From Clostridium sp. LS (lineage in GTDB: Bacteria; Bacillota; Clostridia; Clostridiales; Clostridiaceae), in the NCBI RefSeq assembly GCF_002760435.1, contig NZ_AUUU01000121.1:1-64000 (forward strand): a DNA stretch of 64,000 bases, written 5' to 3'. The translations under genes were made by a program, and so were the position numbers. Numbering within the stretch: the stretch's first letter is position 1; each line of letters begins with the position of its first letter. The notes below the pieces were generated by a model. The model worked only from the letters and a program-made list of their open reading frames with translations. It had not been told where the DNA came from and ran no database searches. Below, piece after piece: positions 1 to 8,282 of this stretch.

Positions 1-62
1 AAGAAATTACGAAGCAATTTCAACCTTAATCATTAATTATTCACCATTCATTATTCATCACT
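1..62. repeat. Heptad-arm palindrome, right half (element 1)
   Basis: A hairpin at 3-21 (GAAATT...AATTTC) is followed by an arm that, read on the minus strand, is built of 7-nt units such as TGAATAA, TGAATGG, TTAATGA and ends in TTAAGG. This is the right half of the intergenic family described in the findings. The left half would lie before the window. It sits just downstream of the znuB-like stop and may end that transcript, which is inference. Confidence 0.6.
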
Positions 63-141
63 AATAAAACGTGGTACAGCGATTTTTGTTCTATATGAAT
101 AAAAGAAATACCTGATGTTAGTATAAGTTATAACTGGTTTT

Positions 142-942
142 CTAGGTTTCGTAATTGAAGAATCTATTGAAGATTAAAGTGAGAATAAGAATTATAACGG
201 ATGTTAATGCTATTGTACCTCCTGGAGCACTATTTATATAGTATGAGAGTACAAGTCCTATCATTACATCCAAAAATCCAAATATCATAGCAAAAATCAG
301 GGTTTTAGCAAACCCTTTTTTTAATTGCATAGCTGTGGCTACAGGAACTACTATTATTGAAGAAACAACAAGAATCCCCATTACTTGAATTGAAATAGTA
401 ATTGTAGCTCCCACAAGCAATGTAAAGACATAATTCACTAACTTAATATTAATACCTGCTGTTTTTGCAGCATTCTCATCAAAAGTCACATATATTAATT
501 TGTTATAAAGAAATATAAGAGCTATAAGGCAAATTCCGCCTACTATAGATATTAATAAGATATCAGAGCCTGTAACAGTTAGGATACTTCCAAATAAAAA
601 CGAATCTACTTTTGCAGATGCTTTACCACTGCTTATTAAAATAATTGCTATACCTAAGCTTAATGTCAAAACAATAGACATTACAAGTTCAGCGTATTTT
701 TTATAATAAGTTCGTAAAAGTTCAATTATAAGTGCGCAGACACTAGTAAAGAGAAATGCAGTTAAAATTGGATTTGTACCAATTAACAAGCCTATAGCAA
801 CTCCAGCAAAAGAAGAGTGAGATAATGTATCACCAATCATTGAATAACGTCTAAGCACAATAAAAAGCCCTATAAAGGGACAAAGAATAGAGACAATAAA
901 TCCTGCAATAAATGCATTTTGCATAAAACCTAATTCGAACAT
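142..942 (-). CDS. znuB: Metal (Zn/Mn) ABC transporter permease, ZnuB/ABC-3 family
   Basis: This 266-residue protein is almost entirely hydrophobic, with about eight predicted membrane segments, and matches the ABC-3 permease family that imports zinc or manganese. It would form the membrane channel and work with the ATPase encoded just upstream (33-bp gap, same strand), so the two are co-transcribed. The ATG start has an AGGAAGG ribosome site. No substrate-binding lipoprotein gene is visible; it may lie beyond the window edge or elsewhere. The metal cannot be decided from the permease sequence. The palindromic operator upstream of the operon favours a Fur-family regulator such as Zur. Confidence 0.88.
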   Translation of the reverse strand: MFELGFMQNAFIAGFIVSILCPFIGLFIVLRRYSMIGDTLSHSSFAGVAIGLLIGTNPILTAFLFTSVCALIIELLRTYYKKYAELVMSIVLTLSLGIAIILISSGKASAKVDSFLFGSILTVTGSDILLISIVGGICLIALIFLYNKLIYVTFDENAAKTAGINIKLVNYVFTLLVGATITISIQVMGILVVSSIIVVPVATAMQLKKGFAKTLIFAMIFGFLDVMIGLVLSYYINSAPGGTIALTSVIILILTLIFNRFFNYET

Positions 943-975
943 AAGTTACTACCTTCCTAAATCAAAGTTTAAATC

Positions 976-1647
976 TTAAATTATGTTAGAAAACGAATCG
1001 TCAGCTTCTAAGCGCTTTTTAAAGTTTTCTTTTGTATATAATTTCATAGTACAATTTTCTATTTTTAAAATATGTGTTGAATATTTTAATGCAACATTTG
1101 TATTATGTTCAACAGAAATAATAGTTTTTCCCAGATCCTTATTTAAACTTTGGAGCAATGGATAAATCTCATTTTGACTTTTTTCATCTATTCCAGTTGA
1201 AGGTTCATCTAATATTATTAAGTCTGGATCTCCAATTAATGCTCTTGCAATAAAAATTCTTTGTTGTTGTCCACCTGAAAGATTCCCGATTAGGTTATTG
1301 CTAAATTCCAACATATTAACTTTTTTTAAAGAATCGTGAACACATTTTGAAGACTTTGCTCCAACTATCTTAGCATGGCAGGACAATACTTCTTTAACTG
1401 TTATTGGAAAATCAGAATTGAAATTATCCAGCCTTTGGGAAACGTAAGAAATTTTATTAGAATTTATATTTATTGAGCCGTTATCAGGCTTCAAAAGTCC
1501 GAGAATAAGTTTTACTAATGTACTTTTACAACTTCCATTCTCACCAAGAATAGATAGATAAACTCCTTTAGGAATATTAAGATTAATATTCTTTAGCAGG
1601 TCGGTTCCTTTTGTATATGAAAATGATAGATTATTTATGGTAATCAA
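976..1647 (-). CDS. znuC: Metal (Zn/Mn) ABC transporter ATP-binding protein, ZnuC-like
   Basis: A 223-residue ABC ATPase with Walker A near residue 36 (GENGSCKST), an LSGGQQQR signature and a Walker B ending in DEP, followed by the switch histidine region (SVEHN). It energises metal uptake through the permease encoded downstream. The first codon is TTG, supported by AAGGAG 8 nt upstream; no ATG is available at this position. It is the first gene of the operon. It lies directly behind a promoter whose -35 box is inside a perfect palindrome, so expression is probably repressed when metal is plentiful. Confidence 0.88.
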   Translation of the reverse strand: MITINNLSFSYTKGTDLLKNINLNIPKGVYLSILGENGSCKSTLVKLILGLLKPDNGSININSNKISYVSQRLDNFNSDFPITVKEVLSCHAKIVGAKSSKCVHDSLKKVNMLEFSNNLIGNLSGGQQQRIFIARALIGDPDLIILDEPSTGIDEKSQNEIYPLLQSLNKDLGKTIISVEHNTNVALKYSTHILKIENCTMKLYTKENFKKRLEADDSFSNII

Positions 1648-1674
1648 ATTATCAACTCCTTAAAACATTATTTT

Positions 1675-1704
1675 ATTATACACTTTATTGCAAATCATTT
1701 GCAA
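1675..1704 (-). promoter_or_regulatory. Promoter with overlapping Fur/Zur-type palindrome for the metal importer
   Basis: Read on the minus strand there is TTGCAA, an 18-nt spacer, then TATAAT, 28 bp before the TTG start of the ATPase gene. Bases 1688-1704 form a perfect 8-1-8 palindrome (TTGCAAAT, one base, ATTTGCAA) that covers the -35 box. Spaced palindromes with a one-base centre are typical of Fur-family operators. That Zur is the regulator is inferred from the zinc-type transporter downstream. Confidence 0.7.
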
Positions 1705-1734
1705 GAGGAATGAAAAGTTTAATATTTATTCAGA

Positions 1735-1763
1735 TTGAATTACATGAAGCTCTGTTATAGAAT
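1735..1763 (+). promoter_or_regulatory. Probable sigma-A promoter of dltA
   Basis: TTGAAT (1735-1740), a 17-nt spacer and TAGAAT (1758-1763), 44 bp before the dltA ATG. It is divergent from the metal-importer promoter. The match to consensus is moderate. Confidence 0.45.
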
Positions 1764-1807
1764 AAAATAGAGTATTAACCATTTTTAGTATCAAGGGAGA
1801 TATAATA

Positions 1808-3322
1808 ATGAAGATTTTAGAAGGAATAAAAAAATATTCACAAAGCGAAAGAATAGCGCTAAAATGCGATGGAAATTTTATGACATATGAAGAATTAGAT
1901 AATATATCAGAGTGTATTGGCGCCTTTTTGCTAAAAGAATTGGGTAGTGATAGAACACCTATTATTATATATGGAAATAAAGAAAATTTAATGATGGCAG
2001 TTATGATGGCTGCTTTAAAGTCAGGAAGAGCATACATACCAATTGATATTAGTTATCCGAAGGAAAGAGTAGAGGCTATCATAAGTGAAGTTCATCCTAA
2101 AATACTTGTAGACTTTAGTGCAGAGAATAATTTTGAAAATGTACGTGTATTAACAGAAAAAGATATTAATGAAATAGAACAAGAATTCAAAGGCATTGAA
2201 GTTAGCAGAGCTAATTGGGTGAAAGAAGATGAAAATGCATATATTCTATTTACTTCAGGAAGTACAGGGAAGCCAAAAGGAGTGCAGATAAGCAGTAACA
2301 ATCTAGATAATTTTGTTGAATGGATAGCAGAATATTTAAATTTAGATGAAAAAGAAGAAGTATTTATGAATCAAGCTGCGTATTCCTTTGATTTGTCAGT
2401 TACATCAATTTACCCAGGATTATGTTATGGAAAAACACTACATGGATATTCAAAGGATACTCTTTCAAACTTAAAAAACATGTTTAATGATATGAGTGAA
2501 TCAGGTATTAATATCTGGGTGTCAACACCATCATTTGCAGGAATGTGCATTGTAGAAGAAAATTTTAATTCAAAAATGTTACCTAATTTAAAAGCAATGG
2601 TTTTTGTAGGTGAAGTACTTCCAAAACCATTATGCGAAGAGCTTTTAAATAGGTTTCCTGGAACAAGAATAATTAATGGCTATGGGCCTACAGAAGCTAC
2701 GGTAGCAGTTAGTGCTAATGATATGAATAAGGAATTGTTACAAGAGGAAGGAAGTCTGCCTATTGGATATCCTATGAAGACGTCAATTATAAAAATTGTT
2801 GACGATGAAGGTAATACTTTAAAAGATGGAGAAAAAGGTGAGATTATAATTGTCGGCCCAAGTGTAAGCAAAGGATATTATAATAATGAAGAAATGACAG
2901 AGAAAGCATTTTTTTATGATGATTATAATGAAGTAAAGACAAGGGCATATAGAACTGGAGATTTAGGATATTATATTGATGGTAATCTGTATTACTGTGG
3001 AAGAAAAGATTTTCAAATAAAGCTTAATGGTTATAGAATTGAAATAGAGGATATAGAGAATAACTTAGTAAAGGTTAATAATGTTAAGAATGCAGCGGTA
3101 GTTCCAGTAAACAAGGATGGAAAAATTGCATATTTAACAGCATTTGTTGAGTTGAAAGAGGATAACGGACTAAGTGGATTAAAAAATGGAATAATGATAA
3201 AAAAAGAATTGGGAGAATTGATTCCTTCATATATGGTTCCTAGAAATATAAAGATAGTTACTCAATTTCCAACGAATGTAAACGGGAAAATTGATAGAAA
3301 AAAACTATTGGAAGAAGTATGA
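1808..3322 (+). CDS. dltA: D-alanine--carrier protein ligase DltA
   Basis: A 504-residue AMP-forming adenylation enzyme, the usual length of DltA, which activates D-alanine and loads it on the DltC carrier for teichoic-acid D-alanylation. The adenylation motifs are in order: FTSGSTGKPKG near 148, GYGPTEATVAVS near 293, YRTGDLG near 383, the GRKDFQIKLNGYRIE hinge, and NGKIDRKKL at the C terminus with the catalytic lysine. Start ATG with AGGGAG upstream. dltC follows after 254 bp, but dltB (membrane acyltransferase) and dltD are absent between or beside them. A related stand-alone amino-acid adenylating enzyme is possible, although the DltC-like partner argues for DltA. Confidence 0.85.
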   Translation: MKILEGIKKYSQSERIALKCDGNFMTYEELDNISECIGAFLLKELGSDRTPIIIYGNKENLMMAVMMAALKSGRAYIPIDISYPKERVEAIISEVHPKILVDFSAENNFENVRVLTEKDINEIEQEFKGIEVSRANWVKEDENAYILFTSGSTGKPKGVQISSNNLDNFVEWIAEYLNLDEKEEVFMNQAAYSFDLSVTSIYPGLCYGKTLHGYSKDTLSNLKNMFNDMSESGINIWVSTPSFAGMCIVEENFNSKMLPNLKAMVFVGEVLPKPLCEELLNRFPGTRIINGYGPTEATVAVSANDMNKELLQEEGSLPIGYPMKTSIIKIVDDEGNTLKDGEKGEIIIVGPSVSKGYYNNEEMTEKAFFYDDYNEVKTRAYRTGDLGYYIDGNLYYCGRKDFQIKLNGYRIEIEDIENNLVKVNNVKNAAVVPVNKDGKIAYLTAFVELKEDNGLSGLKNGIMIKKELGELIPSYMVPRNIKIVTQFPTNVNGKIDRKKLLEEV

Positions 3323-3348
3323 ATAGGTTGAAAATAATATTCTGCGTA

Positions 3349-3402
3349 TATGTATTAGTTACTAAAGTAAAAGTTTAGTTTTACTTATTTGATTGATACA
3401 TA
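3349..3402. repeat. Imperfect 54-bp palindrome between dltA and dltC
   Basis: Outer arms TATGTAT / ATACATA and inner arms AGTAAAA / TTTTACT form a nested stem-loop 26 bp after the dltA stop. No T-run follows, so it is not a classical terminator. It could be a processing or partial termination site within the dltA-dltC transcript. Confidence 0.4.
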
Positions 3403-3576
3403 TTTGTTGCTAAATACAGTAAAAGAGGTTAACATATTAAGTAGTGCAACCTATATAGATTATTGAAAACATGGCTTTAATTAGACAAGTTTTATATTAG
3501 TGTTTAGGTGCAAAAGTATTAATGAAGCATTCTTATTTTTAGGATAATTAATTAAATAAAAGGAGTAGGGTATATT

Positions 3577-3807
3577 ATGAAAGAGAAAATATTAGAAATA
3601 TTTATTGAAGTTATAGGAAACGATGAAATTGCAGAAGATTTAGATTTAGATCTTTTTGAAGCAGGGCTTTTAGATTCTTTGGCAATAATTGAAATATTAC
3701 TTAAAATAGAAGAAAAGTTAGGCATAAAATTACAACCAACTGATCTAGAAAGAGAAGATATGGCAACAGTTAACAAACTAAGTGAATTTTTAGAAAATAG
3801 AAAATAG
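3577..3807 (+). CDS. dltC: D-alanyl carrier protein DltC
   Basis: A 76-residue acyl-carrier-type protein that would carry D-alanine as a thioester on a phosphopantetheine arm. The attachment serine is in GLLDSLA (about residue 34). The C-terminal stretch PTDLEREDMATVNKL follows the DltC-specific pattern rather than fatty-acid ACP. It is acidic, as expected. Start ATG with AAGGAG about 12 nt upstream. It lies 254 bp downstream of dltA and is closed by the strong hairpin at 4009-4050. The carrier needs DltB to pass D-alanine outward, and no dltB is seen in this window. Confidence 0.85.
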   Translation: MKEKILEIFIEVIGNDEIAEDLDLDLFEAGLLDSLAIIEILLKIEEKLGIKLQPTDLEREDMATVNKLSEFLENRK

Positions 3808-4008
3808 TATATTGTCAATTGTAAATTAAAGGGGGCAGTCCTTTGTTCTTGTACAAGAAATTATAGAATTTTTTGACGTTGAAAGCGAGTAATAGACTTA
3901 CCTTGCAAAGTGACGTATGGTAAATTGATGAAATGATTAAGAGTAAATTTTATGATATTTCGTAAAAAATGATACACATAAGACTTATTTGTATAAATAT
4001 AATAGTTA

Positions 4009-4050
4009 ATGCCTCTGAAGACTTTGAATAAAAACCTTCAGAGGCATTTT
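4009..4050. terminator. Bidirectional terminator between dltC and the GH43 gene
   Basis: A perfect 12-bp stem (ATGCCTCTGAAG / CTTCAGAGGCAT) with a 15-nt loop and TTTT after it. It sits 200 bp past dltC and 48 bp past the end of the convergent GH43 gene, so it can serve both. Confidence 0.85.
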
Positions 4051-4098
4051 GAATTTTGGATTAGGAGAGTATTAACACTAATTAATCTTAGATATTCG

Positions 4099-5520
4099 CT
4101 ATTCCAATGTGAAAGAGGCTAGACTTGCAGTTCCATCACCCGTATATGTAAAATATAATGCCTGAATTCCATCTGGAATTTCTATATTAGCAGAATATTC
4201 CGTCCATATATTCGTAAAATCAACAGGTATTCTTCCAAGTGCTGCACAATTCCAGGCTGTTTTTACTTCAAAGGCACCGTTACAATATCCACGTACTTTA
4301 ATTTTGACTTTCTTAATTCCCTTACAATCAAAATATTTAAAACCGGCTGTAGCAGAATCTTTCATATTAGAAATATAGCCGATTTCTTCATCTCCGTCCT
4401 TTCCGTCCTGTGTTATCTTAGGAAATGGATCGATTATCCACGTTCCAGTGAAATTTTTTTGTAATGATTCTTCATCAATGAAAAGATTGCATGCCAGATA
4501 TGCCTGATATTCTCCTCTTCCGACCAGAGGTCCACCGTTTGAACCACAGGATGTCATCTCTACCTGAGGAATGGTACCGTCATCTAAAAATTCAATCTGT
4601 TCAATACAACCCTGGCGACTGAACCAGGATCCATTAGTATGCCTATGATAAAAAATATACCAATTGCCATTAATTTCAACAATGCTGCCATGATTATTAG
4701 TGCAATAATTCATAGGTTTTTCTGCTGGCTTGTAAGAATCAATATGAATATCATTATTACTCACAATAACTCCTTGGTACGTAAAACCTTTTGTTGGATT
4801 TTTACTGGTAGCATAACAAAGTTCATGCATAACAATTGAGGAATATATAAAATAATAGGTATCTCCTTTCTTCCTTATGGAAGATGCCTCAAAAAACTCA
4901 TGACCTTCAAATCCACTGCCATTACTGTAAGGTTGGCTAGGTACTACCAATACTGGTTCTTCCAGAATAGTTAGCATATCGGGACCGATGATTGTTACAG
5001 TGGCACCTTTTCGTGATTTATCGCCAAATGCACAAAAGCCAGTATAAAGATAAGTGGTATTTCCTTCTGTAAGTACTCCAGGATCAAACTGATAAGGGTC
5101 ACCTTCTCTTTCACCCAAACGTGTTCCATCAGAATAATGCACATAGCCATAGAATTCGTACTTACCAGCAGGGGTATCGCATACTGCAACTGATATAAGT
5201 GAAACTTTGTCAAGAGCATAGTACAAATAATATCTTCCATCTGGTCCAACAGTTACATCAGGTGCATAAAGGCACATTCTGTTGTCAGGATTAAGAGGAT
5301 CATCTGATTTTTTGTAAATCACACCTTCATAACGCCAGTCACCAATATTATCAATGGGTGCTGAATAGCATACATAATCATTCAAACAAAATACATGCCC
5401 GTTAAAACGGTCATGAGAGCCATAAACATAAACTCTATTATTGAAAACATGAGGTTCACCATCAGGGATATACTCCCACGATGGGAGATAAGGATTTAGT
5501 CCTTGCTTTTTCATTATCAT
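4099..5520 (-). CDS. Glycoside hydrolase family 43 (beta-xylosidase / arabinofuranosidase type)
   Basis: A 473-residue GH43 enzyme without signal peptide, so probably cytoplasmic and acting on imported hemicellulose oligosaccharides. The five-bladed propeller occupies about residues 1-330. The base aspartate is in the N-terminal YIPDGEPHVF region, the pKa-modulating aspartate in YAPDVTVGPDG, and the general-acid glutamate in HEFFEASS. The last ~130 residues look like a beta-sandwich, CBM6-like domain. I chose the ATG at 5520 (AAAGGAG 7 nt upstream) over an upstream in-frame start that has no ribosome site. The substrate (xylan, arabinan or arabinoxylan) cannot be fixed. The AraC-type gene next door shares a 42-bp upstream element and is the likely regulator. 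Confidence 0.85.
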   Translation of the reverse strand: MIMKKQGLNPYLPSWEYIPDGEPHVFNNRVYVYGSHDRFNGHVFCLNDYVCYSAPIDNIGDWRYEGVIYKKSDDPLNPDNRMCLYAPDVTVGPDGRYYLYYALDKVSLISVAVCDTPAGKYEFYGYVHYSDGTRLGEREGDPYQFDPGVLTEGNTTYLYTGFCAFGDKSRKGATVTIIGPDMLTILEEPVLVVPSQPYSNGSGFEGHEFFEASSIRKKGDTYYFIYSSIVMHELCYATSKNPTKGFTYQGVIVSNNDIHIDSYKPAEKPMNYCTNNHGSIVEINGNWYIFYHRHTNGSWFSRQGCIEQIEFLDDGTIPQVEMTSCGSNGGPLVGRGEYQAYLACNLFIDEESLQKNFTGTWIIDPFPKITQDGKDGDEEIGYISNMKDSATAGFKYFDCKGIKKVKIKVRGYCNGAFEVKTAWNCAALGRIPVDFTNIWTEYSANIEIPDGIQALYFTYTGDGTASLASFTLE

Positions 5521-5622
5521 TGCTTTCACTCCTTTTACAAGCACTCTGATATAATGAGAGCTTATTTATAGAATATTATTTAATTCTCAATGGTTTTTAT
5601 AATAAAATTATAAGATGCCTAA

Positions 5623-5664
5623 CTGTTTGAAACAATGATATATACTAAGATATAATTGATATAT
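5623..5664 (-). promoter_or_regulatory. Putative AraC-type operator upstream of the GH43 gene
   Basis: Read on the minus strand this 42-bp segment matches 6690-6731 (plus strand) with 4 mismatches. Conserved blocks are ATATATCAATTATA, TTAGTATATAT and ATTGTTTC-N-AACAG. It begins 103 bp upstream of the GH43 start. A shared site next to both the target gene and the regulator gene is typical of AraC-family control. Confidence 0.6.
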
Positions 5665-5726
5665 TCTAATACTGAAGAATTATATAATCTATATAAATAA
5701 CACTAAATACTTTGAATTCAAAGAGG

Positions 5727-5760
5727 AAACCAGGTAGTCACAATTAACTACCTGGTTTTA
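5727..5760. terminator. Intrinsic terminator-like hairpin between GH43 and araC-type genes
   Basis: A perfect 12-bp stem (AAACCAGGTAGT / ACTACCTGGTTT) with an 8-nt loop. On the plus strand it is followed by a T-rich tail; on the minus strand, the direction of the AraC-type gene, the tail is only TTTCCTCTTT. It probably separates the regulator transcript from the GH43 gene. Confidence 0.65.
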
Positions 5761-5888
5761 GTTTGTATATCAACAATTTAGTCTAGCAAAGCCTAACTTA
5801 TAAACAATACTATTTGTCAAATTTCCAACAATCAAATTGGAAGCCTTCTCCTATGAAAAAATTTCCTTTAGCTAAATAATATATGTAC

Positions 5889-6668
5889 CTATTCAGAAAA
5901 TGAACTTGCAGCATGATTTCGGAATTCTCTTGGAGTGTGTCCTGTAACTTGTTTGAATTGCCTGCAGAAGTGCTCAACATTATTATATCCGCATAAAACT
6001 GCTACTTCAGTAATTGTATGATTACAATGAATCAGGTATTCCTTAGCAAGTTTGATTCGATTATTGATTACGTCATCCATACAAGATATACCAAAAGTAT
6101 TTTTGTAGATTGTCTGTAGATAGCCTTGGCTTAAATGAAGGAAATCTGCCATGGTATGAACAGTCCAATTATTGCCAGGATTATTGTGAACTGCTGCACG
6201 AAGCTCTAAAAGATTATAATACTGAGGAGTAATGCTAGTATGTGAACAAGACTCTAAAAGTTTATTGAACAAAGTTCGTAATAAATAATCAATTGATGAT
6301 TCTTTATAATCCTTATTAAATGAGTTTTCAGTAACCAACAATTGAAATAGTTTGTGGCAATATTCTGGATTATCTAAAGAAAAAGGAATGCCATGTGGAA
6401 GTGTTGTATCATTCACATAAGATTCAGTAGAATCAAAACGTATCCAATCATTTATGTATTTTTCAGTACAGGCGCGATAATATATTTTTTGATGTGGCTC
6501 ATATAATACTGCACTATGAGATGGATATTCCTTGAGTTCGTCGTTAACCCAAAAAAGAGCAGGAGTTTGAGTGAGAATTAGAAGCCAGCAATCATGGCCT
6601 TGAGGGATATCAAAAATAAAATCATTTGTATGGGTAGAATCACATCCTACATAAAAAATATTTGTCAT
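5889..6668 (-). CDS. AraC family transcriptional regulator
   Basis: A 259-residue regulator with an N-terminal cupin-like sugar-binding domain (about 1-150) and a C-terminal double helix-turn-helix (about 160-255). The latter contains WTVHTMADFLHLSQGYL and the AraC signature ITEVAVLCGYNNVEHFCRQF followed by TGHTPREFR. The ATG at 6668 has AGGAG 8 nt upstream, better than the in-frame codon 10 residues earlier. It lies on the same strand as the GH43 gene. The 42-bp near-repeat before both genes suggests it controls the glycosidase and itself. The inducing sugar is unknown. Confidence 0.88.
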   Translation of the reverse strand: MTNIFYVGCDSTHTNDFIFDIPQGHDCWLLILTQTPALFWVNDELKEYPSHSAVLYEPHQKIYYRACTEKYINDWIRFDSTESYVNDTTLPHGIPFSLDNPEYCHKLFQLLVTENSFNKDYKESSIDYLLRTLFNKLLESCSHTSITPQYYNLLELRAAVHNNPGNNWTVHTMADFLHLSQGYLQTIYKNTFGISCMDDVINNRIKLAKEYLIHCNHTITEVAVLCGYNNVEHFCRQFKQVTGHTPREFRNHAASSFSE

Positions 6669-6689
6669 GGTAACACTCCTAATCTTTGG

Positions 6690-6731
6690 ATATATCAATT
6701 ATAGATTAGTATATATTATTGTTTCGAACAG
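6690..6731 (+). promoter_or_regulatory. Putative AraC-type operator upstream of the regulator gene
   Basis: A 42-bp segment almost identical (38/42) to the reverse complement of 5623-5664. Its right block ATTGTTTCGAACAG differs from the GH43 copy by one base. It starts 22 bp upstream of the AraC-type start codon but points away from that gene, so it could also drive transcription rightward toward the small ORF remnant at 6853. Confidence 0.6.
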
Positions 6732-6852
6732 GTCAATAATTTATAATTTTTATTGATACTACAGCGAAAATGATATGAATCTATATTAATTTACAAAATT
6801 CATATTGTTTATATTTAGTTTGAATTATCAATTAAGGGGGAAAAAATATATT

Positions 6853-7035
6853 ATGATATCTAAAGTAAAAAAGGTTCAAACTATGTACTTTGTTACACAA
6901 GGATACCGTAGGAAATGATACAATAATAATGAGAGGTAGGACTGGAGGAAAAGGTAGAATATCTTTTAGAGCATCATTAAAGGCTGTAACCAAGGTGTAG
7001 AAATTAAGACTATTGGAGATAAATTAATAGTTTAA
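6853..7035 (+). pseudogene. Frame-disrupted small ORF, family not recognised
   Basis: An ATG at 6853 behind a GGGGG ribosome-like site opens a frame that stops after 21 codons at 6916. A continuation with protein-like composition (GNDTIIMRGRTGGKGRISF) runs in a second frame. The last part (GVEIKTIGDKLIV, stop at 7035) runs in a third. Two small indels would restore about 60 codons. I do not recognise the family. The alternative is that these are unrelated short frames in noncoding DNA. Confidence 0.35.
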
Positions 7036-7036
7036 G

Positions 7037-7090
7037 AAATCCTCTAAGGAGGATTTCTACCTTAACCTTTTACTTATAACTTTCAACTAA
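7037..7090. repeat. Heptad-arm palindrome, right half (element 2)
   Basis: A perfect 9-bp hairpin at 7037-7058 (GAAATCCTC / GAGGATTTC) is followed by an arm. On the minus strand it reads as 7-nt units AGTTGAA, AGTTATA, AGTAAAA and a TTAAGG box. The left arm is missing or fused to the decayed ORF. It may end transcription of the minus-strand gene at 7108. Confidence 0.6.
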
Positions 7091-7107
7091 ATAGTATCGC
7101 AGCCACT

Positions 7108-7533
7108 TTAATTCATTGATAAATATTTTTCAAGATACCAGCTGTTATCTTGGTTTTTCTTAAAGCTGCCTTTAACGGTGGTTGTTTTATGGGGTGGGTT
7201 TTTAGCTAGGCCTGAAGCTTCTACTATGGCAGTTTCACCATCAAAGTAAATCAAAGACATTTTTTGAACTCTAAGAAGTTTATTATTGGATGAAAAACCA
7301 GTAGTGAAATTATGCTCTACAGAAAAGCCTAAATCTTTTGAATTACTTGATATATACATGCTGTAGACTATATGAAATGTAACTAAAATTATAAGTCCTA
7401 AAGATATTATTGAAAGTAACTCGTTTCTTTTTTTAGTTCTTGCTTTGACATGCCTTTCAAGACGTCGTTTTCTTTTATAAGTAAATGCTTCTCTTTCAAA
7501 AGTTTCTCTTTCAAGTAGTGAATTACTTAACAT
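7108..7533 (-). CDS. Small bitopic membrane protein, function unknown
   Basis: A 141-residue protein with a very basic cytoplasmic N terminus (about 1-38, many Arg/Lys/Glu, possibly helical), one membrane segment at about 39-60, and an 80-residue outside domain containing two or three predicted beta strands. No family motif is recognised. The overall plan (charged tail, single helix, small outer domain) resembles division or secretion accessory proteins, but no such role can be claimed. It is transcribed alone, divergent from the gene at 7877. The right-half palindrome at 7037-7090 lies just behind its stop. Confidence 0.7.
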   Translation of the reverse strand: MLSNSLLERETFEREAFTYKRKRRLERHVKARTKKRNELLSIISLGLIILVTFHIVYSMYISSNSKDLGFSVEHNFTTGFSSNNKLLRVQKMSLIYFDGETAIVEASGLAKNPPHKTTTVKGSFKKNQDNSWYLEKYLSMN

Positions 7534-7876
7534 TATATTATGTCTCCTTTATTGATAGAATTATTAAAGAGTTTTTTGGAAAGATTATATAATATGCCAG
7601 AATATTTATATAAAAATAATCACAAGATGATATTACCATATATTTACATAAAGTAGAATTAAAATTCATAGACAAAGTAAAGGCAGAAATATTATTATTT
7701 GATTAAATTCTCTTTAAAAAGATGTTTATGGATATTTATTTACCAAGTTTTATTTGTATGGTTATAAAATGCCTTTTTTGATATAATTTTATGTGACAGA
7801 AGTAATAAATATTTGTTATGAATTAAAATCTCAATGATTAAACTTATTGAGAAGAAAATTACAGGATGGTGAAGCT

Positions 7877-8278
7877 ATGGATTTTTCAAGTTTAGTATTA
7901 ATAGAAAAAGACAAGGAAACAGGATTTATAAAAAAAGAGTTAGGAAGTTTTGAAGTAAATGAAGGTGCTCTATATGTAAGAAAATTATATGTATTGGATG
8001 AAACTGTATATATGTATTTTGATACAAATAAAAATGTAGAAGAATGGGAATACTCAGCTATATATGATTTATTTAATACTGAAGCATTTAGCGAGAAGGA
8101 CTACGAGATAGAGGAAGATTTAGAGGAATATAATCCTACATATATAATAAAATTTAAATATGAAGAAGATTATGATGTAATGAAGGAAAAGATACAGGAA
8201 GCTGTATCAATAATAGAAAGAGAAATGAATATAGTATTTGAGGCAATACAAGGTAAAGAATCTGAATATCAAGAATAA
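7877..8278 (+). CDS. Conserved acidic small protein, function unknown
   Basis: A 133-residue soluble, strongly acidic protein with alternating predicted beta strands (residues 1-60) and a C-terminal helix (about 95-125). It has no cysteines, no membrane segment and no catalytic motif that I recognise. I take the ATG at 7877, where AGGATGGTG lies just upstream, rather than the TTG ten codons earlier. A TATAAT at 7782-7787 with a poor -35 could be its promoter. The heptad-arm palindrome at 8283-8450 separates it from pepF, so co-transcription is uncertain. Confidence 0.7.
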   Translation: MDFSSLVLIEKDKETGFIKKELGSFEVNEGALYVRKLYVLDETVYMYFDTNKNVEEWEYSAIYDLFNTEAFSEKDYEIEEDLEEYNPTYIIKFKYEEDYDVMKEKIQEAVSIIEREMNIVFEAIQGKESEYQE

Positions 8279-8282
8279 GATT

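Noticed and set aside
3808-3850. Another left arm of the heptad palindrome family after dltC
   Set aside because: A stretch like CAATTGT-AAATTAAAGG is present, but there is no second unit, no GAAA/TTTC hairpin and no inverse arm.
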